The position numbers were made by a program, and so were the translations under genes. 64,000 bases of DNA from Aspidiotus rigidus (lineage: Eukaryota; Arthropoda; Insecta; Hemiptera; Diaspididae), in NCBI GenBank assembly GCA_035079385.1, contig JAVHKY010000052.1, positions 3,968,001-4,032,000 of the forward strand, written 5' to 3'. This document shows, in pieces, positions 1 to 11,424 of this stretch. The notes beneath the pieces were generated by a model that saw nothing but the letters and a program-made list of their open reading frames with translations, searched no databases and was not told where the DNA came from. Positions within the stretch are counted from its first letter, which is position 1, and the number at the start of each line of letters is the position of its first letter.

Positions 1-299
1 CCTAAATTCACGGTTACTGTACACCTATGTCGTCGTTATTATACGTTTAATTGCACCATTGCGCTTGATAGGTAGATCATTACCATAAAATGCAAAAAAG
101 TTATTACATCATACGAATGTGCGAATGATGTCTTCAATCGGTATGTTATCGTTCTTCTCTTATTATACGAGTAAATATGTACGTGCACAATTAACGTTTT
201 CTTTGGTGCTACATTTTTCCGCTTTCAAACGAATGCGTATTTTCTGTTCAATTCCGCTTTTATCGACTTCTTACTTGTAAAATGTGAGGTATATTACAC

Positions 300-600
300 G
301 CGACGAAAGGTACACAGGGGGAGGAGGCCATAAACTTTCTTAACTTTCTTGACGTTTTGGAGGTCCTAGATCACTTTTAGCCTAATAAGAAAATTTAAGA
401 TTTCCTTAAAGATATTAATGAAGTTGGAAATGTGCATTTTAACGACTTTTCCTACAATAGCGAGTGCTACACCCGTCAAAATAATGTAATAGAAAGAGGG
501 GAAAATGAATTTTCTCGTTGTCCTAGAAGTCGTAGATCATCGTCACGTAATCAAAAAAGTTTCCGGTTTCCTTATGGAACTAGCGGCTGCTGGCCGTTAG
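300..600 (+). repeat. Family A repeat, decayed partial copy
   Basis: Two stretches match better-preserved copies elsewhere. Positions 305-415 (gggaggagg, then ctttcttgacgttttggagg, then cctagatcacttttagcc) match 8,225-8,300 and 57,015-57,105. Positions 498-580 (gaggggaaaatgaattttct through ggtttcctta) match 57,800-57,895. I assign it by eye to the dispersed family A. The family's nature is unknown; no coding capacity is seen. Confidence 0.5.
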
Positions 601-2146
601 CAGTTGAGGTGGCACATGTATCAAGGTGTTGGAAGAAGAAGGGGTTTATCGAAAGACTTTTCTCTGATATTTAAAAATATTATTATCGATCTGTTGGATC
701 CTCATCGGACGTAATATAAAACCAGTGATATCCAAAAATCAGATAAAAATGCACAATCTTCGATAAAAAAGAGGAGGAAGAAGAAAACCAATGCAACAAA
801 AATAGAATTACGAGTATGTATACACCGTGGCTCGTAAGGAAAAAACTTCTTTTTTTTTTTTCTTTCTTTTTTTTTTGGTTGAGTTCTCATTGATTACAGA
901 CACAGTCAGTCTTTGTAACAATATACAACGTGGAACAGATAAACTTTTGTAAAAGAGAATGTTTTCCCATTTTAAACTACGTGTGTACATTTTGGGTATG
1001 ATTTTTCGGCACGCAAAAAAGGACGTTTCATGCAAAAAGAAATTAAGCCACGCAAAAAGCTTAACGCGTCAAGCGAAAAAAAAATGAATCACATAAAATT
1101 TAAAAAAAGAACAAAAAAATAGTACAATGAACGTAAATACACCTGGTTAAAACTTCTTTACTGAATAATCTGCGCGTTTGGTCATTTCTGTATATTAATT
1201 CCAACTGCAGATTTTATAATTTTTACTCATTTTTTTTTTGGTGGGATTGAATAAATTTTCGCGTGTGCCCCTGTAGAGAGCCTTCCCTAATAGACGAAAT
1301 TTGATGTTTAAAAGAACATCTGATCAATAATTTATTACTAAGTAACCTGCGCGTTGGATCATCTCTGTGTCTTAATTAGAAAAAAAGATATTAGAGTTTT
1401 AATTCATGTTTTCTAATCGTCTGAGAGAGGTGGTTTTTTGGTTTTATAATATAGGGTAGATGATAAAACATGAATAAGAAAAGCAGGACTTCCATTTTTT
1501 TAATTCTGTAACTGAACTCTACTGTAAAAACCGCCCCGCGCTCTTATCACATAGAAATTTTGTATTACCGTATCAATCTTGTGCGACACTTATATTACCT
1601 ACATCCCATCAACCATTTAATGCATTATGTTTGTGTCACCAATATTTTCAAGGTTTATTGATAACTGCCCGACGTGACATACATATTCCAACCAAAGCTC
1701 TTTCGAATTTTCGTCATCGGTCCGGCTCGAGAAAAGGAAATATGTGCGGTCTTTTTGATCAGAATGTACTTCTGTCTTCCAACTCCATACACCCGGTAGT
1801 TTACGAGTATTATATAGAGTAGTAGTGGGTGACAGCGCGCCGGAGCCTGATTACCAGTACTCAAGCCATGTGTTCTGCAGATATTTGTATTTTATAAGTA
1901 CCTTGCGTTTCAAGAGTTTTCAAAGTATCAATAACATTTAGGTTGCCAACAAAAGAGAGTGTGAATACACGCACGCAATATAAATTACCAAGTTACGCAA
2001 AAAATAAAACCATCAATGTAGGTATCTATCTCCAATTTATATTACTAGACTTTCAACCTGACCCTTCACTCCTCATTCCTGATTATCCGATACAATTTAC
2101 AAGAAAAATAGCTAAACTGAACAATATTATGCGCATTCTATTACTG
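600..2146. other. Non-coding stretch with one diverged duplication
   Basis: No recognisable gene. Poly-T and poly-A runs are frequent (850-880, 1,074-1,120). A motif near 1,155-1,200 (ctgcgcgtttggtcatttct, then tattaatt) recurs diverged near 1,335-1,378 (ctgcgcgttggatcatctct, then cttaatt). This suggests an old direct duplication with a period of roughly 180 bp. Confidence 0.4.
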
Positions 2147-2696
2147 GGTATACCGGGTGGACCAGAAAGATGATACCCAGTTAAATGGGAGTTTGCACTA
2201 AATTCACTGCAGCGCAAAAAATAATGTAAAACGTTGGATGTATACTTTAAACCTAGAAAATTTGTATCTCAATTTTATTTTCAATTTGCGCTCCTTATCA
2301 ATTTTCTACAACTTTTTGGAGCCAATTTATGGACTAAAATGTGACCAATTTGCGTATAAAAATTGAGAATTGTTCAATCTTCCATATTTTACTTAATCCG
2401 AAAGTAAAATTTAACGCTGATTCTGAAAACAAAATACCTGAATAACCATATAAAGCTTGAAAAGGGGGGGGGGAGTTTTCAATTTTTTTATCTCGGAGGT
2501 CTTGGCAAATTGGTCAATTTTTGGTACATTTTGGAACATAACTCGGCTCGAAAGGGACGCAAATTGAAGATAGAATTGAGATACAAATTTTGTATACTTG
2601 AAGTATACATGTAACGTTTCGCGTTTTTACGCTGGAACAGATTTAGCGCAAACTCTCATGCAACTGGTAACATCTTTCTGGTCCACCCGGTATACC
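2147..2696. mobile_element. MITE with long terminal inverted repeats
   Basis: The left end (ggtataccgggtggaccaga from 2,147) and right end (tctggtccacccggtatacc to 2,696) are exact reverse complements over their first 20 bp. Complementarity continues imperfectly for more than 150 bp inward: ttgtatctcaattttatttt near 2,262 pairs with its complement near 2,565-2,595, and the caatttgcg motifs also pair. The element is 550 bp and has no reading frame. The CCGGGTGG end and flanking TATA suggest a Tc1/mariner-like, TA-inserting non-autonomous element, but that assignment is inference. Confidence 0.8.
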
Positions 2697-5540
2697 TGAT
2701 ACAAAAAATATGGCATTAATTTAAAAAATTTTTTATTGCTTCAATTATAAGTAGGTAGCCACAGACTCCAGAAATAAGAGATTATTCTTTGCCGCGCATA
2801 TCAAGAATTTTAATTTTATGTGTACCGTATTACTATGGAATAATATGTTGAGACGGAACATGTACCCCGCTTCTATCTTGAATCTTGCGCACTCGAACAT
2901 GCTTCCCAAAAATACCGTCTCGGCTGTAACGGTTCAACCGGGTTCACTGTCACGGTCTTGTAGAGTTCAAGAGATCAGTTCGAACGATTTTGTCCGTTGA
3001 CAAATACTGTATTTGTCGACACTTAGTCAACAAGTAAAATAATGTAATACGCGTGAAAACCGATTTGTATTGAACATCAGTTCACATAAGAACTCATATT
3101 TGACACGTACAGACTGTATCGCAGCAAAAAACAGACTAATTCATCGATATTTTCCCAGTCGCATTGATTGAGAAAATGGATGGACAGTAGGTAAAAAAAC
3201 AGTCATACCCCTAACACATTACATCAGTCTGTATAGACGCAAGAGGTGCACTCAGTAGTTTCTTGTAAGAGATACCTACCAGGTATACCTAATTATTACA
3301 TTTCTCACTTGAACCTGATACCTTTTCTTAGGTGGTTTCAAAATCTGATGACGATAGTTACTCGTATCACGAACGTAGAGGGAATTTTCAAGGAGTCAGC
3401 TTCATATAAACATTTCTTTTTAAAATCTAAAATTGAATCCGGTCGAGAGGGAATTACCTAGGATCCAATTTTTATTCCCCTCAATTTTTCATAAAAATAG
3501 GTAAAACTTGAATAATCTTTCTGGTTTCATCGAAAGCAACCGATTTAATTATTCTCTCTCGGTTTGGACACAATGATGTTGGAACATACACCAGTCAGAA
3601 TACAAATAGTTACCAAATTTCCTACTGAAAATCTGAAATTAGACTCATTTGAAAAAAAATTATAGGGTCTAAAATTTTCATTCTTTTCAATTTCTTGATT
3701 TAAAAAATGAGTAAAACTCGAGTTATCACGATAGTTGAATTTTTAAAAGTTTATATCATGTAAATGCGTTTGAACGTCAGGAACGACGCGTACAGTGATA
3801 TGAAGCAGTTCTATTCGTTTTTTCATAATTTTCTCGCCCACTAGTCAACCCTTAGGGAGCCAGAACGTCGAAATAGCTTATCCGAATAAAACAAATTTTT
3901 TCAAACAAAAATTCCAAGTCGTCAAGCGTTCAAAAGTTATGGAACTCTATACTGAAAAACAGACAAACATTCTACTTCATATTTGTAATATCAGATATAC
4001 CCCGAATAAAACGATTAAGATTAACATGGTATGGAATGTTTCTGTTCTTCAGTTTTATAAGACGAAAAGGTATCACGAGTTTCACCCGACGTTCATCGAG
4101 TTAATTTTTTTCCAATTTTAGATTGGACTTATGACCGGCCAAGAATTGATGGAAGTTGGCCATAAAAAATGTATTCAGTGCAGTCGAGCTGGCAATCATT
4201 CTACCTTATAATATTGTGTATGTATATAGTTGTAAGATATGGGATGAACGATAACGTGTGTAAGAAGCGTTACGAATACATCAGAACATGGCATAGCGTA
4301 GGTTTTAACCCTGCGGCACACCCGTGGTGCAACGCGGAGCAGCTCCAGTTACGTACAGCGTGTCAACGTAACTATGATGCCCAATACATCGAAGACTCCC
4401 TGTGGAGCGCCAAAAAATTATTGAATCCTATAGACGTACAATATTGTATCCGAAACGAGAGTCCCAATGCACGCCTCATTTGTCACTGATTTGCGTCACT
4501 TTAACACGGTCTCGGTTATAACGTATTGTGCACAGGTGTCTTAACTAAGTGAAAGATGTGCGCGGATAAAAAGGAGCGAAGAGGCGAGAATGAAAAAAGT
4601 TCCTAGCACAGAACGCTGTTAATAGCTTTTCTGTTTCTTTTTTATTCTCATTATTATTTCCTTTTTTTTTCCACTCGTTTGTATTCTTTTTTGTGCGCGC
4701 TTTCTCGTTTATGGAAGAATTATAGTCATTATCCTATAACATACATTATAGTCGTATTATATGACTACACATTGTTATTCATGTACTGAAGTGTGTGGTT
4801 CTGGTGTATGCACAAATAATATATAAACTCAATTCCGATCGGCTAATGTATCGATCTGACTTTTGGTTCAATATTACAGAAAGCGAGTCTCACTATTGTC
4901 AAGATGACATCCATGCAGTGCACGCATCATATCATGATGTTTGAAGATTTTACAAATTGCGCCGAATTATATTGTTTGTAAGGAGGTTCTAAATTTTATT
5001 ATACGCGAGCGTTCTTTGAAAACGGATGTCTCCTTTATGGTGAAAACTCTCCTCGGGTGCCAGAGTAATATTATCAAGCTATTGTATTCTACTTGCTGTA
5101 TCTTGCGCGAGATTTATTTTTTTACTTATTCATTTTTGTCCTACACGCGTCCGAAAGAAAGAAAGTACGGCTCGTACATTCAGTCCCATAATTAGCATCG
5201 AAAAATCGTTTTTCTCGTACCTTGTTGTTGGCCTCAAGCAGCAGATTAGAGATGGGCAAATGCTGCCAATGTAGACGGTCAGCGAGTGATGCTAGTAATT
5301 TAGCTTTCGTGATGTAAACTGAATTTGACGATTGTTAGGTGCATCTCGTGTGATTGATGCAAGTCACACTTTCTTGCGCGCGACGAGCCGGAACTGGTTG
5401 CACGATCGCACTGATGTTAAATCTACTATAGAGTTGTGAATAGGCTGTGGCAGAAAACAAAGTAGACTTATGCGCTCAATTGTTGCTTCACACCATGGAG
5501 TCAACGGCAGCGCTCTATTCTGCAGCGTCCGGAAAATTCA
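2697..5540. other. Non-coding stretch, no recognised gene
   Basis: No recognisable protein or RNA gene. Positions 3,625-3,700 match, in inverse orientation, 51,730-51,800, so an old dispersed repeat crosses here. The part at 4,260-4,480 is less A/T-rich and open in one frame for about 100 residues. It has no family signature and I do not call it a gene. Confidence 0.4.
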
Positions 5541-5712
5541 TTGCTGGAAAGTTAGTAGCGCAAAAACAAAAAGCAGAAAATTGACGGCAAGAAAATTGAC
5601 AGCAATAAAAATTTATAGCAGCAAAAATTGATAGGAATGAAGATCTGTAGCTGCTCAAATCCAAAGAAATAAAATTAATAGCAATGAAAATTAAAAGCAA
5701 TAAAAATTTGTA
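5540..5712. repeat. Degenerate short tandem repeat
   Basis: A purine-rich stretch repeats variants of a roughly 15-17 bp unit resembling gacagcaataaaaatt (for example near 5,580, 5,596, 5,613 and 5,690). Units differ in sequence and length, so this is an old or imprecise array. Reading frames through it are meaningless. Confidence 0.6.
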
Positions 5713-6414
5713 TCAAGTAAAAATAAAGTATTTGACCACAAAAAAATATTGAAGATTATAGTCGTAGGAATACAATGAAAAGAAAGTTACACAACCGGTT
5801 TTGCCCGGAAAGACATCTTTTAATCGCATTACTATGGTTTGCAACTTACAATATTAAAGAGAACGCTCATGCAGCAACGTAATCATTACCGACTTTTAAA
5901 TTTAACCATCCCTCTAAATTCAACTATGTAGGACTCATAGTAATCAAAAATATACGTGGCTCTTTTAGATCACTTAGAACGTGCATTTTAAAATTTATTA
6001 ATTTTTATATCTTATACGGCTTTTCATAAAAAAATTTTCCAGCCACTAAATGCTATGCATACGTAATAATCTTCATGACTTATACAATACGATTTTGAGG
6101 ATTCTAATAAATTGATATTCGATCTACGAGCTTATATTTATCTTGAGAATTACTCGAAAACCATTCATCCAAATGAGTTAATTACGTTGAATATACTGTA
6201 AAACATCATGCAGTCGAGTTGGTTGAATGGTTCCCGAAAATTGGCAATAAACAATTTGAGAAAAAATTGAAAACTACTCAAATAATCAATCAATCCACAA
6301 GAAAAAATCATAATTATGCACAACTTCACATACATGACTATAACCTGACCAAGTTTGAAGCAAATCAGCTCATTAGTTTTGGAGGAGTTAAGCTGACAAA
6401 AAAGGCGTTATAAA

Positions 6415-6490
6415 TATATAAGGAGACCTGAAATTTTTTTATTAGTCTCACAGTGATCTAGAACATATAAAACGTTTAAGCCAAAACTAT
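6415..6490 (-). repeat. Family A repeat fragment, inverted
   Basis: Positions 6,419-6,470 (aaggagacctgaaattttt, then gatctagaacatataaaacg) match the minus-oriented copy at 12,950-13,005. They are therefore inverted relative to the plus-oriented copy that follows at about 6,795. The roughly 300 bp between them shows nothing recognisable. Confidence 0.5.
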
Positions 6491-6794
6491 GTCCGGAGTA
6501 TACCTGCGAAAAGTCAGTAAAATACTCGTTATAGGATGAGAGCAAGGTCCTTTACACTCATGAAAACTGCGATGTACTGGCCATGTTACATCCCCTTCAA
6601 AAGTGAGGAACATTTCTGGGGGAGCCATCATTTATATTAAGAATAAAAAAACATACAGAGATAGTGCACAGCGGCCTCGGCAAGTAGTATCACGTTTTCT
6701 TAAAACAAATGAATCTAGCGATGTTGAAAGTAACGATGAGACTCCTACAATCCCTTTTACTGACTTTTCCACGACACCCGTTAGGTGTCCTTAT

Positions 6795-6808
6795 ATTTAT
6801 GGGCCTAT

Positions 6809-6839
<31 letters not shown>

Positions 6840-7485
6840 TAAGAGTTTTTTTTCGCGGATTCCCTCCGAAGCTACCTCATGGATTTTTTTGTAAGTGGGC
6901 CATACTGTGGTGTGATATCCGAAGATGTGCACCTGCAATTTTTTGGAGGATCGAATAAATAGTTTTCGAGAAATTTTCAATTTTAAAAAATTTCGCACTG
7001 TCATGAGTAGTTGCTTACGTTACGAGAAGCGGGTCCTATCCTTTTTATTGTTGTCATTAAGAACCTTTTATTTTTTTATTTTTTATTTTTTACATTTTGT
7101 CAGACTCATACTTTCTTTTTTTCATTAAAAATTTTTCATACTTACTCGAGAATGAAAACCTTGAATTTGAATGAATTGAGAACAATTTTTTGGCTTTTAT
7201 CAAGTGTGCTGCGAGACTCTTGGTGACTTCATTTTTCAATTTATTATTATAATTTTTTCTTAGGTGGATACAAAATTGATAGTACTTTATAGTTGATTTG
7301 AGGTATCTTAGGAGATAGGAATATTATTTTCAATCGCCGTTTTTCCATTTTTTTTGAAACTAGGAAGTTTTTTTTTTCTTAAAAAAAAAAGTATTTTGTT
7401 AGTTGACTTCATCCTTAATTTATCATTGATATTATTAGTGTGTAGGTCATTTTTTCGGGTATACATAATTGATAGTAGTTAAGAG
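6795..7485 (+). repeat. Family A repeat copy with TTTA microsatellite
   Basis: The copy starts at the ggcctat motif and is followed by about ten TTTA units (6,803-6,842). It then has the shared cgcggattccctccgaagct segment and the gaagatgtgcacctgcaatt segment, which aligns with the inverse of 12,835-12,870 and with 8,410-8,430. Positions 7,195-7,225 (atcaagtgtgctgcg) and 7,443-7,475 (gtcattttttcgggtataca, then taattgatag) match 58,190-58,265, so the family extends to about 7,485. The element class is unknown. Confidence 0.65.
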
Positions 7486-7559
7486 TGAGATTTGAGGTTA
7501 GTTCTACGAGTGAACCAGGCTCGAATGCGGTATATTTGTTTGTCAATGAGTTTAGAGAG

Positions 7560-7970
7560 GTCGGTGCGCGGGGGAAGGAATGAGGGGTTGACTGATGGGT
7601 GATTGGTCGCTCGTTTCGCTTCGATATCGATTTTTTCAGCGGGGAATCCGCTATCCCTTTTGTTGGGGGTACTTTCAGGAAATTTTCGTCCGCGAGCGCG
7701 GGCGCGATCGACCCAAGGTTTGATGACGTCACCGGAGAGGGGGAGACTTGGAGAAATTTTGACTCTCGAGCTGAGCGGGACTTGAGAACTATGATATAAG
7801 GAGGACTTGGAGAAATATCGACCTCCGAGCTACATATGATAGGAGGGGGATTGAGAAAAATGTTGACTCTCGAGCTATGGACTTGGAAAAATTTCCACTG
7901 TTGAGCTTTATGACACGAGGAGGACTTAGAATAGGCTCTAGGCTTTATATGATCTTGTTTTCCGCATTGT
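7560..7970 (+). repeat. Family B fold-back repeat, variant copy
   Basis: The copy carries the short hairpin agcggggaatccgct (7,638-7,652), then a G-run, then ggtactttcaggaaattttc, then a CG-rich tract. These are followed by decayed units of the 45-bp satellite (gacttggagaaatttt, gactctcgagct and similar) to about 7,930. The same order recurs at 35,220-35,370, and in a second sequence variant at 33.5 kb. No coding capacity is seen. Confidence 0.7.
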
Positions 7971-8159
7971 TATTGTAGCTTGATTCCCAAATGAAGAATC
8001 TTGGAATGGTGTTCGCATAGAAAATGGTGCTGTGAGCGTAAATACAATTTATGAGTGCGTGAGAAGAATAGCAGCTGGAGATAGCATTAAGAGATGACAT
8101 AGGAATCAGAGGTGATAAAGAATTGAGTGTACTAGATTAATACCAGGCTAGGAATAAGC

Positions 8160-8875
8160 TCTTTTTTTATCGATTTTTCTAGATTGAGAAATGAGGTATT
8201 ACATCTGTAGCAAGGTTGACGTGGGGAGGAGCAGTGAACTTTCTCGACGTTTTCAAGGTCCTAGATCTCTTTTAGCCCAGAAACATTCCAGGTTTCTTCA
8301 TATATACAGGCCTATATTTAGACTTATACGATTTTTCTTGTCCGCGTATTCCCTCCAAAACTAAAGGATAGATTTTTTTGTGACTTAGACAAGTTATAGT
8401 GTCATATCTGAAGATGGGCACCGACAATTTGTTCGAGGATCGAATGAGTAAATTCATCAATGCATTTCCAATTGAGTTAATACAATTTTATACGTTAGGA
8501 TTAATCGTATTGAAATACATGAGAATATCCAGAGAAGTAATCAAAATCCGTAACAAGGTGGACAGAGGGAGAGGGGAATGAATTTTCTTGATATGTTTTG
8601 TAGATTTTATATTACTTCTAGCCTAAAATGAAATAAAATTCAGGTTTCATTATTGGATTATGAGTATTTTACCTTGTTATCAATCGATGCGACGTCATGG
8701 TGATAGACTATAATAAACTTAAGTTTTATTGTTCATTCTACAAATATCGTGCTTGATTGATAGGTATTTGGTATTTAATCTAGAGAGTGGGAGTGACTCT
8801 CTTGATGAGTTTTGAATTGTGAGAGGAAAAGTTGTGTATTACTCACGCAACTGCGTGAGTGTTTTTTGTTGAATT
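8160..8875 (+). repeat. Family A repeat copy with two terminal hairpins
   Basis: This is one of the fullest copies. It contains gatttttctagattgag, gaggtattacatctgtagca, cctagatctcttttagccc, gaagatgggcaccgacaatt and ccaattgagttaatacaatt, all shared with 56,970-57,720. Near its right end are two small self-complementary motifs: gagag...ctctc at about 8,783-8,803, and actcacgcaactgcgtgagt at about 8,841-8,860. Both recur in the same order at 57,990-58,065. Confidence 0.75.
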
Positions 8876-10409
8876 TTTTCCACATTTAGGTGCACAAATG
8901 ACGCTTTTATATTGCGCCAACTTCTGGACTCTACTCGTAATTCCACCAAGACGTGGATCGTCCTGAACGATTTGTAAAAATTATGCCTTTATTGTCTATA
9001 ATGGCATGTCCCTTTATTCGCGAACTAAATGAACAGATGTGGTTCTAGTTTAGTATCAACGCTCGCTGGTTCATTATTGGTCAATGAGAACTTTGTTCAT
9101 CGAAATGAACGAAGACAATTTCATAAGTACAAAATTATTCGTAAAAGACAATTTTGTCTTTTTTTTTGAATTGAGCGTAGATCTTATTCCTGAGTTACCT
9201 GTACGATGGAAGTGCGAGAAAAGATGAATGAGCATCATAAACCAGTTTTTAGAAACATGGTTATTCCAAGAGCAATTCGATTGAAAATCGATCGTATCAT
9301 TATCCTTCGTTTGAAGAGAGAAGAGGCAAAACAAAAAGAAAGAAGAAAATGAAGCAATTATCGCCATTGAAAACAGACATAGAATAAACGAATGAGCATT
9401 TTTTTTAGTTCAGGATTTGACTTGAACGTGTTAGCGAGTCACTATAGCCCCTTTTCGAGTGAATAACAGGAAAGAGACCGAGGCGACCCAGTCATGAAAC
9501 CAAACTTTAAACAGCGCTCATCGTATATTTTATTAGATAGGGTTGGTAAAACGCTACAACGGAAGCTCGTCCAAGCACTTAACAAAGATTATCTGGCCTA
9601 TTCCTCCAAATCTTTGACATTCTAAGTATTGATTTAATTGTATTTATGTAGGTACTCGATATGTTATAGGCTCCGGGAAATTCCACGTGACGATGGATTT
9701 CAATTGAAAAGACGCCGGTGGACGACGCTATTCATTGAAAAGGGAAAGGGTATGACGTAGCTTGAGAAGAAAATAATAGCAACAGCTTGCCCTCAACTCC
9801 TGTAATAACAGTTACACGAAAAAAAATGATACCCAAATTTCGATCTCGCCAGAACCTCAGTAAGTAGGCATTTGTTTTTTTTTCCTTTCTTCTTTCAGTT
9901 TTCCTCTCCCGTCCTTTACTTTTTTGTATCCCTTAGTTGGTGACAGTCGCAGCGAGAAAATTTGTGTGAATTAGATGCGAGAGAAAGAAGGGTCGGTACG
10001 TGAAAACTCATAATCGTAGCATACCGTTGTCGCCGTCGTTTTCTATCCGCTTGATAGCGGAACTCCTGCTCGTAAAAACAAATAGCTTTTGGTGCGTTCG
10101 CTCTCGTGTCCAGTCTAATGTTGTCCATCAACGAGCACAGGCATCGTATCAAATGAGGCAAGCTCGCATTATCTGAATCTAACACGAAAAGACGATGTGC
10201 TCGTAATTTTCGCCTTTTGACAGAAACAATGCTCTGTAACTACATACAAACTAGAGAATGGACCACGCCGGTCTACAGGCGTAATAATTCGACGGCACCC
10301 TAGTCTCGGCGTAGTTGACAAAATTGACTTCTGTTCCGCAGCGATTGTCGCCCGTTTACGCGGGAATTACTTTTCGATGAATGAGCTCTCCATGGCCGTC
10401 TGAACTTAC
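8876..10409. other. Non-coding stretch
   Basis: No gene recognised. Open frames near 9,080-9,370 and 9,916-10,185 (minus) have no family signature. From 10,260 the base composition is less A/T-rich, next to the possible exon described below. Confidence 0.35.
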
Positions 10410-10515
10410 CCGGTAAGCTTTGCGAAAATCAACGCTTTCTAATAATGGTAAAAATCTGGCGTCGTCCAGTGTCAATGGCGCGTAAATAATATTAGAGTAC
10501 GATGGCATGCGACGG
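10410..10515 (-). CDS. Possible small internal host exon
   Basis: On the minus strand a short open segment is bounded by plausible splice sites. The acceptor is ...ggcaatctcacag before 10,515, and the donor is CGG followed by GTAAGT at 10,409. The frame between them (starting at phase 1) reads about 35 residues, including YAPLTLDDARF and LLESVDFRKAYR. Codon use looks coding-like compared with the A/T-rich surroundings. I do not recognise the protein. It could be an exon of a host gene with large introns, or chance. I found no neighbouring exon that joins to it. Confidence 0.3.
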
Positions 10516-10529
10516 CTGTGAGATTGCCG

Positions 10530-11420
10530 ATTGCATGATTGAAATAAAAACTGTTGACGTTGCTTTGAAGAAATGAAGATATATGGCAGATAGTGATAGT
10601 GGTGGATTTGCGATATTTTTCTCGGTGTTTTTTCAATATCCCAATTGAGAAAGGTCTTATCAATGACATCTAAGGAAATATTATTGTAGCTCATATTAAG
10701 GAAAGGTGATAAAAATCCTCAAGTGTAGAATTGGTAAGACGAAAGTATGTTATTCAGAAAATGAGGGTGTACTTGAATTGTAAGTCAGTACACTTGCGAA
10801 CTCATCACATAATCTCAAATTGTCTAATAAGGATTTGCTTCTCCAATTTAGTAGTTTTTTTTTTTTAAACCAATTTTTGGAGAAAAGGAAGGTATTGTAA
10901 TCCTCTGTATGTTGCAATTAGAGCAGGGAAAACTTTTTTTGTGTTTTAATAATAGTGATTGAAATTAATTTTCCTCATATTATGTATGTATGTAGGTATT
11001 TATTTATGGACATATACGTGTCTGTACAGGCTAAATTTGTGGTACATTAATTTGGAAACTACTGATTGCTATATGACTATGTTTGAAGTTGTGTTTGCCT
11101 TGATTTGGTAAAGGTTTATTAAGTAAATCCTGAGTTTTCTTTAATTTTAGAACAAAATTTGAAGCAGGTGTGATGAGAATAAAATTTACAACAAATGCAA
11201 TTTTCAGTTTCTTTCACTTGAAGAGTAGCCTTTTTTTAAATACATATTACAGCATCATATTTTGATGTGTATATCGGATATCCATGAGAATAAATGAAAA
11301 TTATTGTTAAGCAAGTTTCGTAGTTGTATTCTAATTGAAATTTTTCACAAAAAAGTCAACAAGAATAAAACAAAACTGAGTTGCTATGTGTCTCACTATC
11401 TGGATCTCTTGGTTTTTTTT
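10530..11420. other. Non-coding stretch
   Basis: A/T-rich sequence with long T runs (10,855-10,866) and no recognised gene or repeat match. Confidence 0.35.
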
Positions 11421-11424
11421 TCCT

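Noticed and set aside
4169..4489. 106-residue open frame with less A/T-rich sequence
   Set aside because: No start context, motif or splice structure supports it. Kept only as a note in the surrounding region.
7675..7800. CG-rich segment as a possible promoter or CpG island
   Set aside because: It is a block of the family B repeat that recurs at 35.28 kb, so composition alone is not evidence for a promoter.
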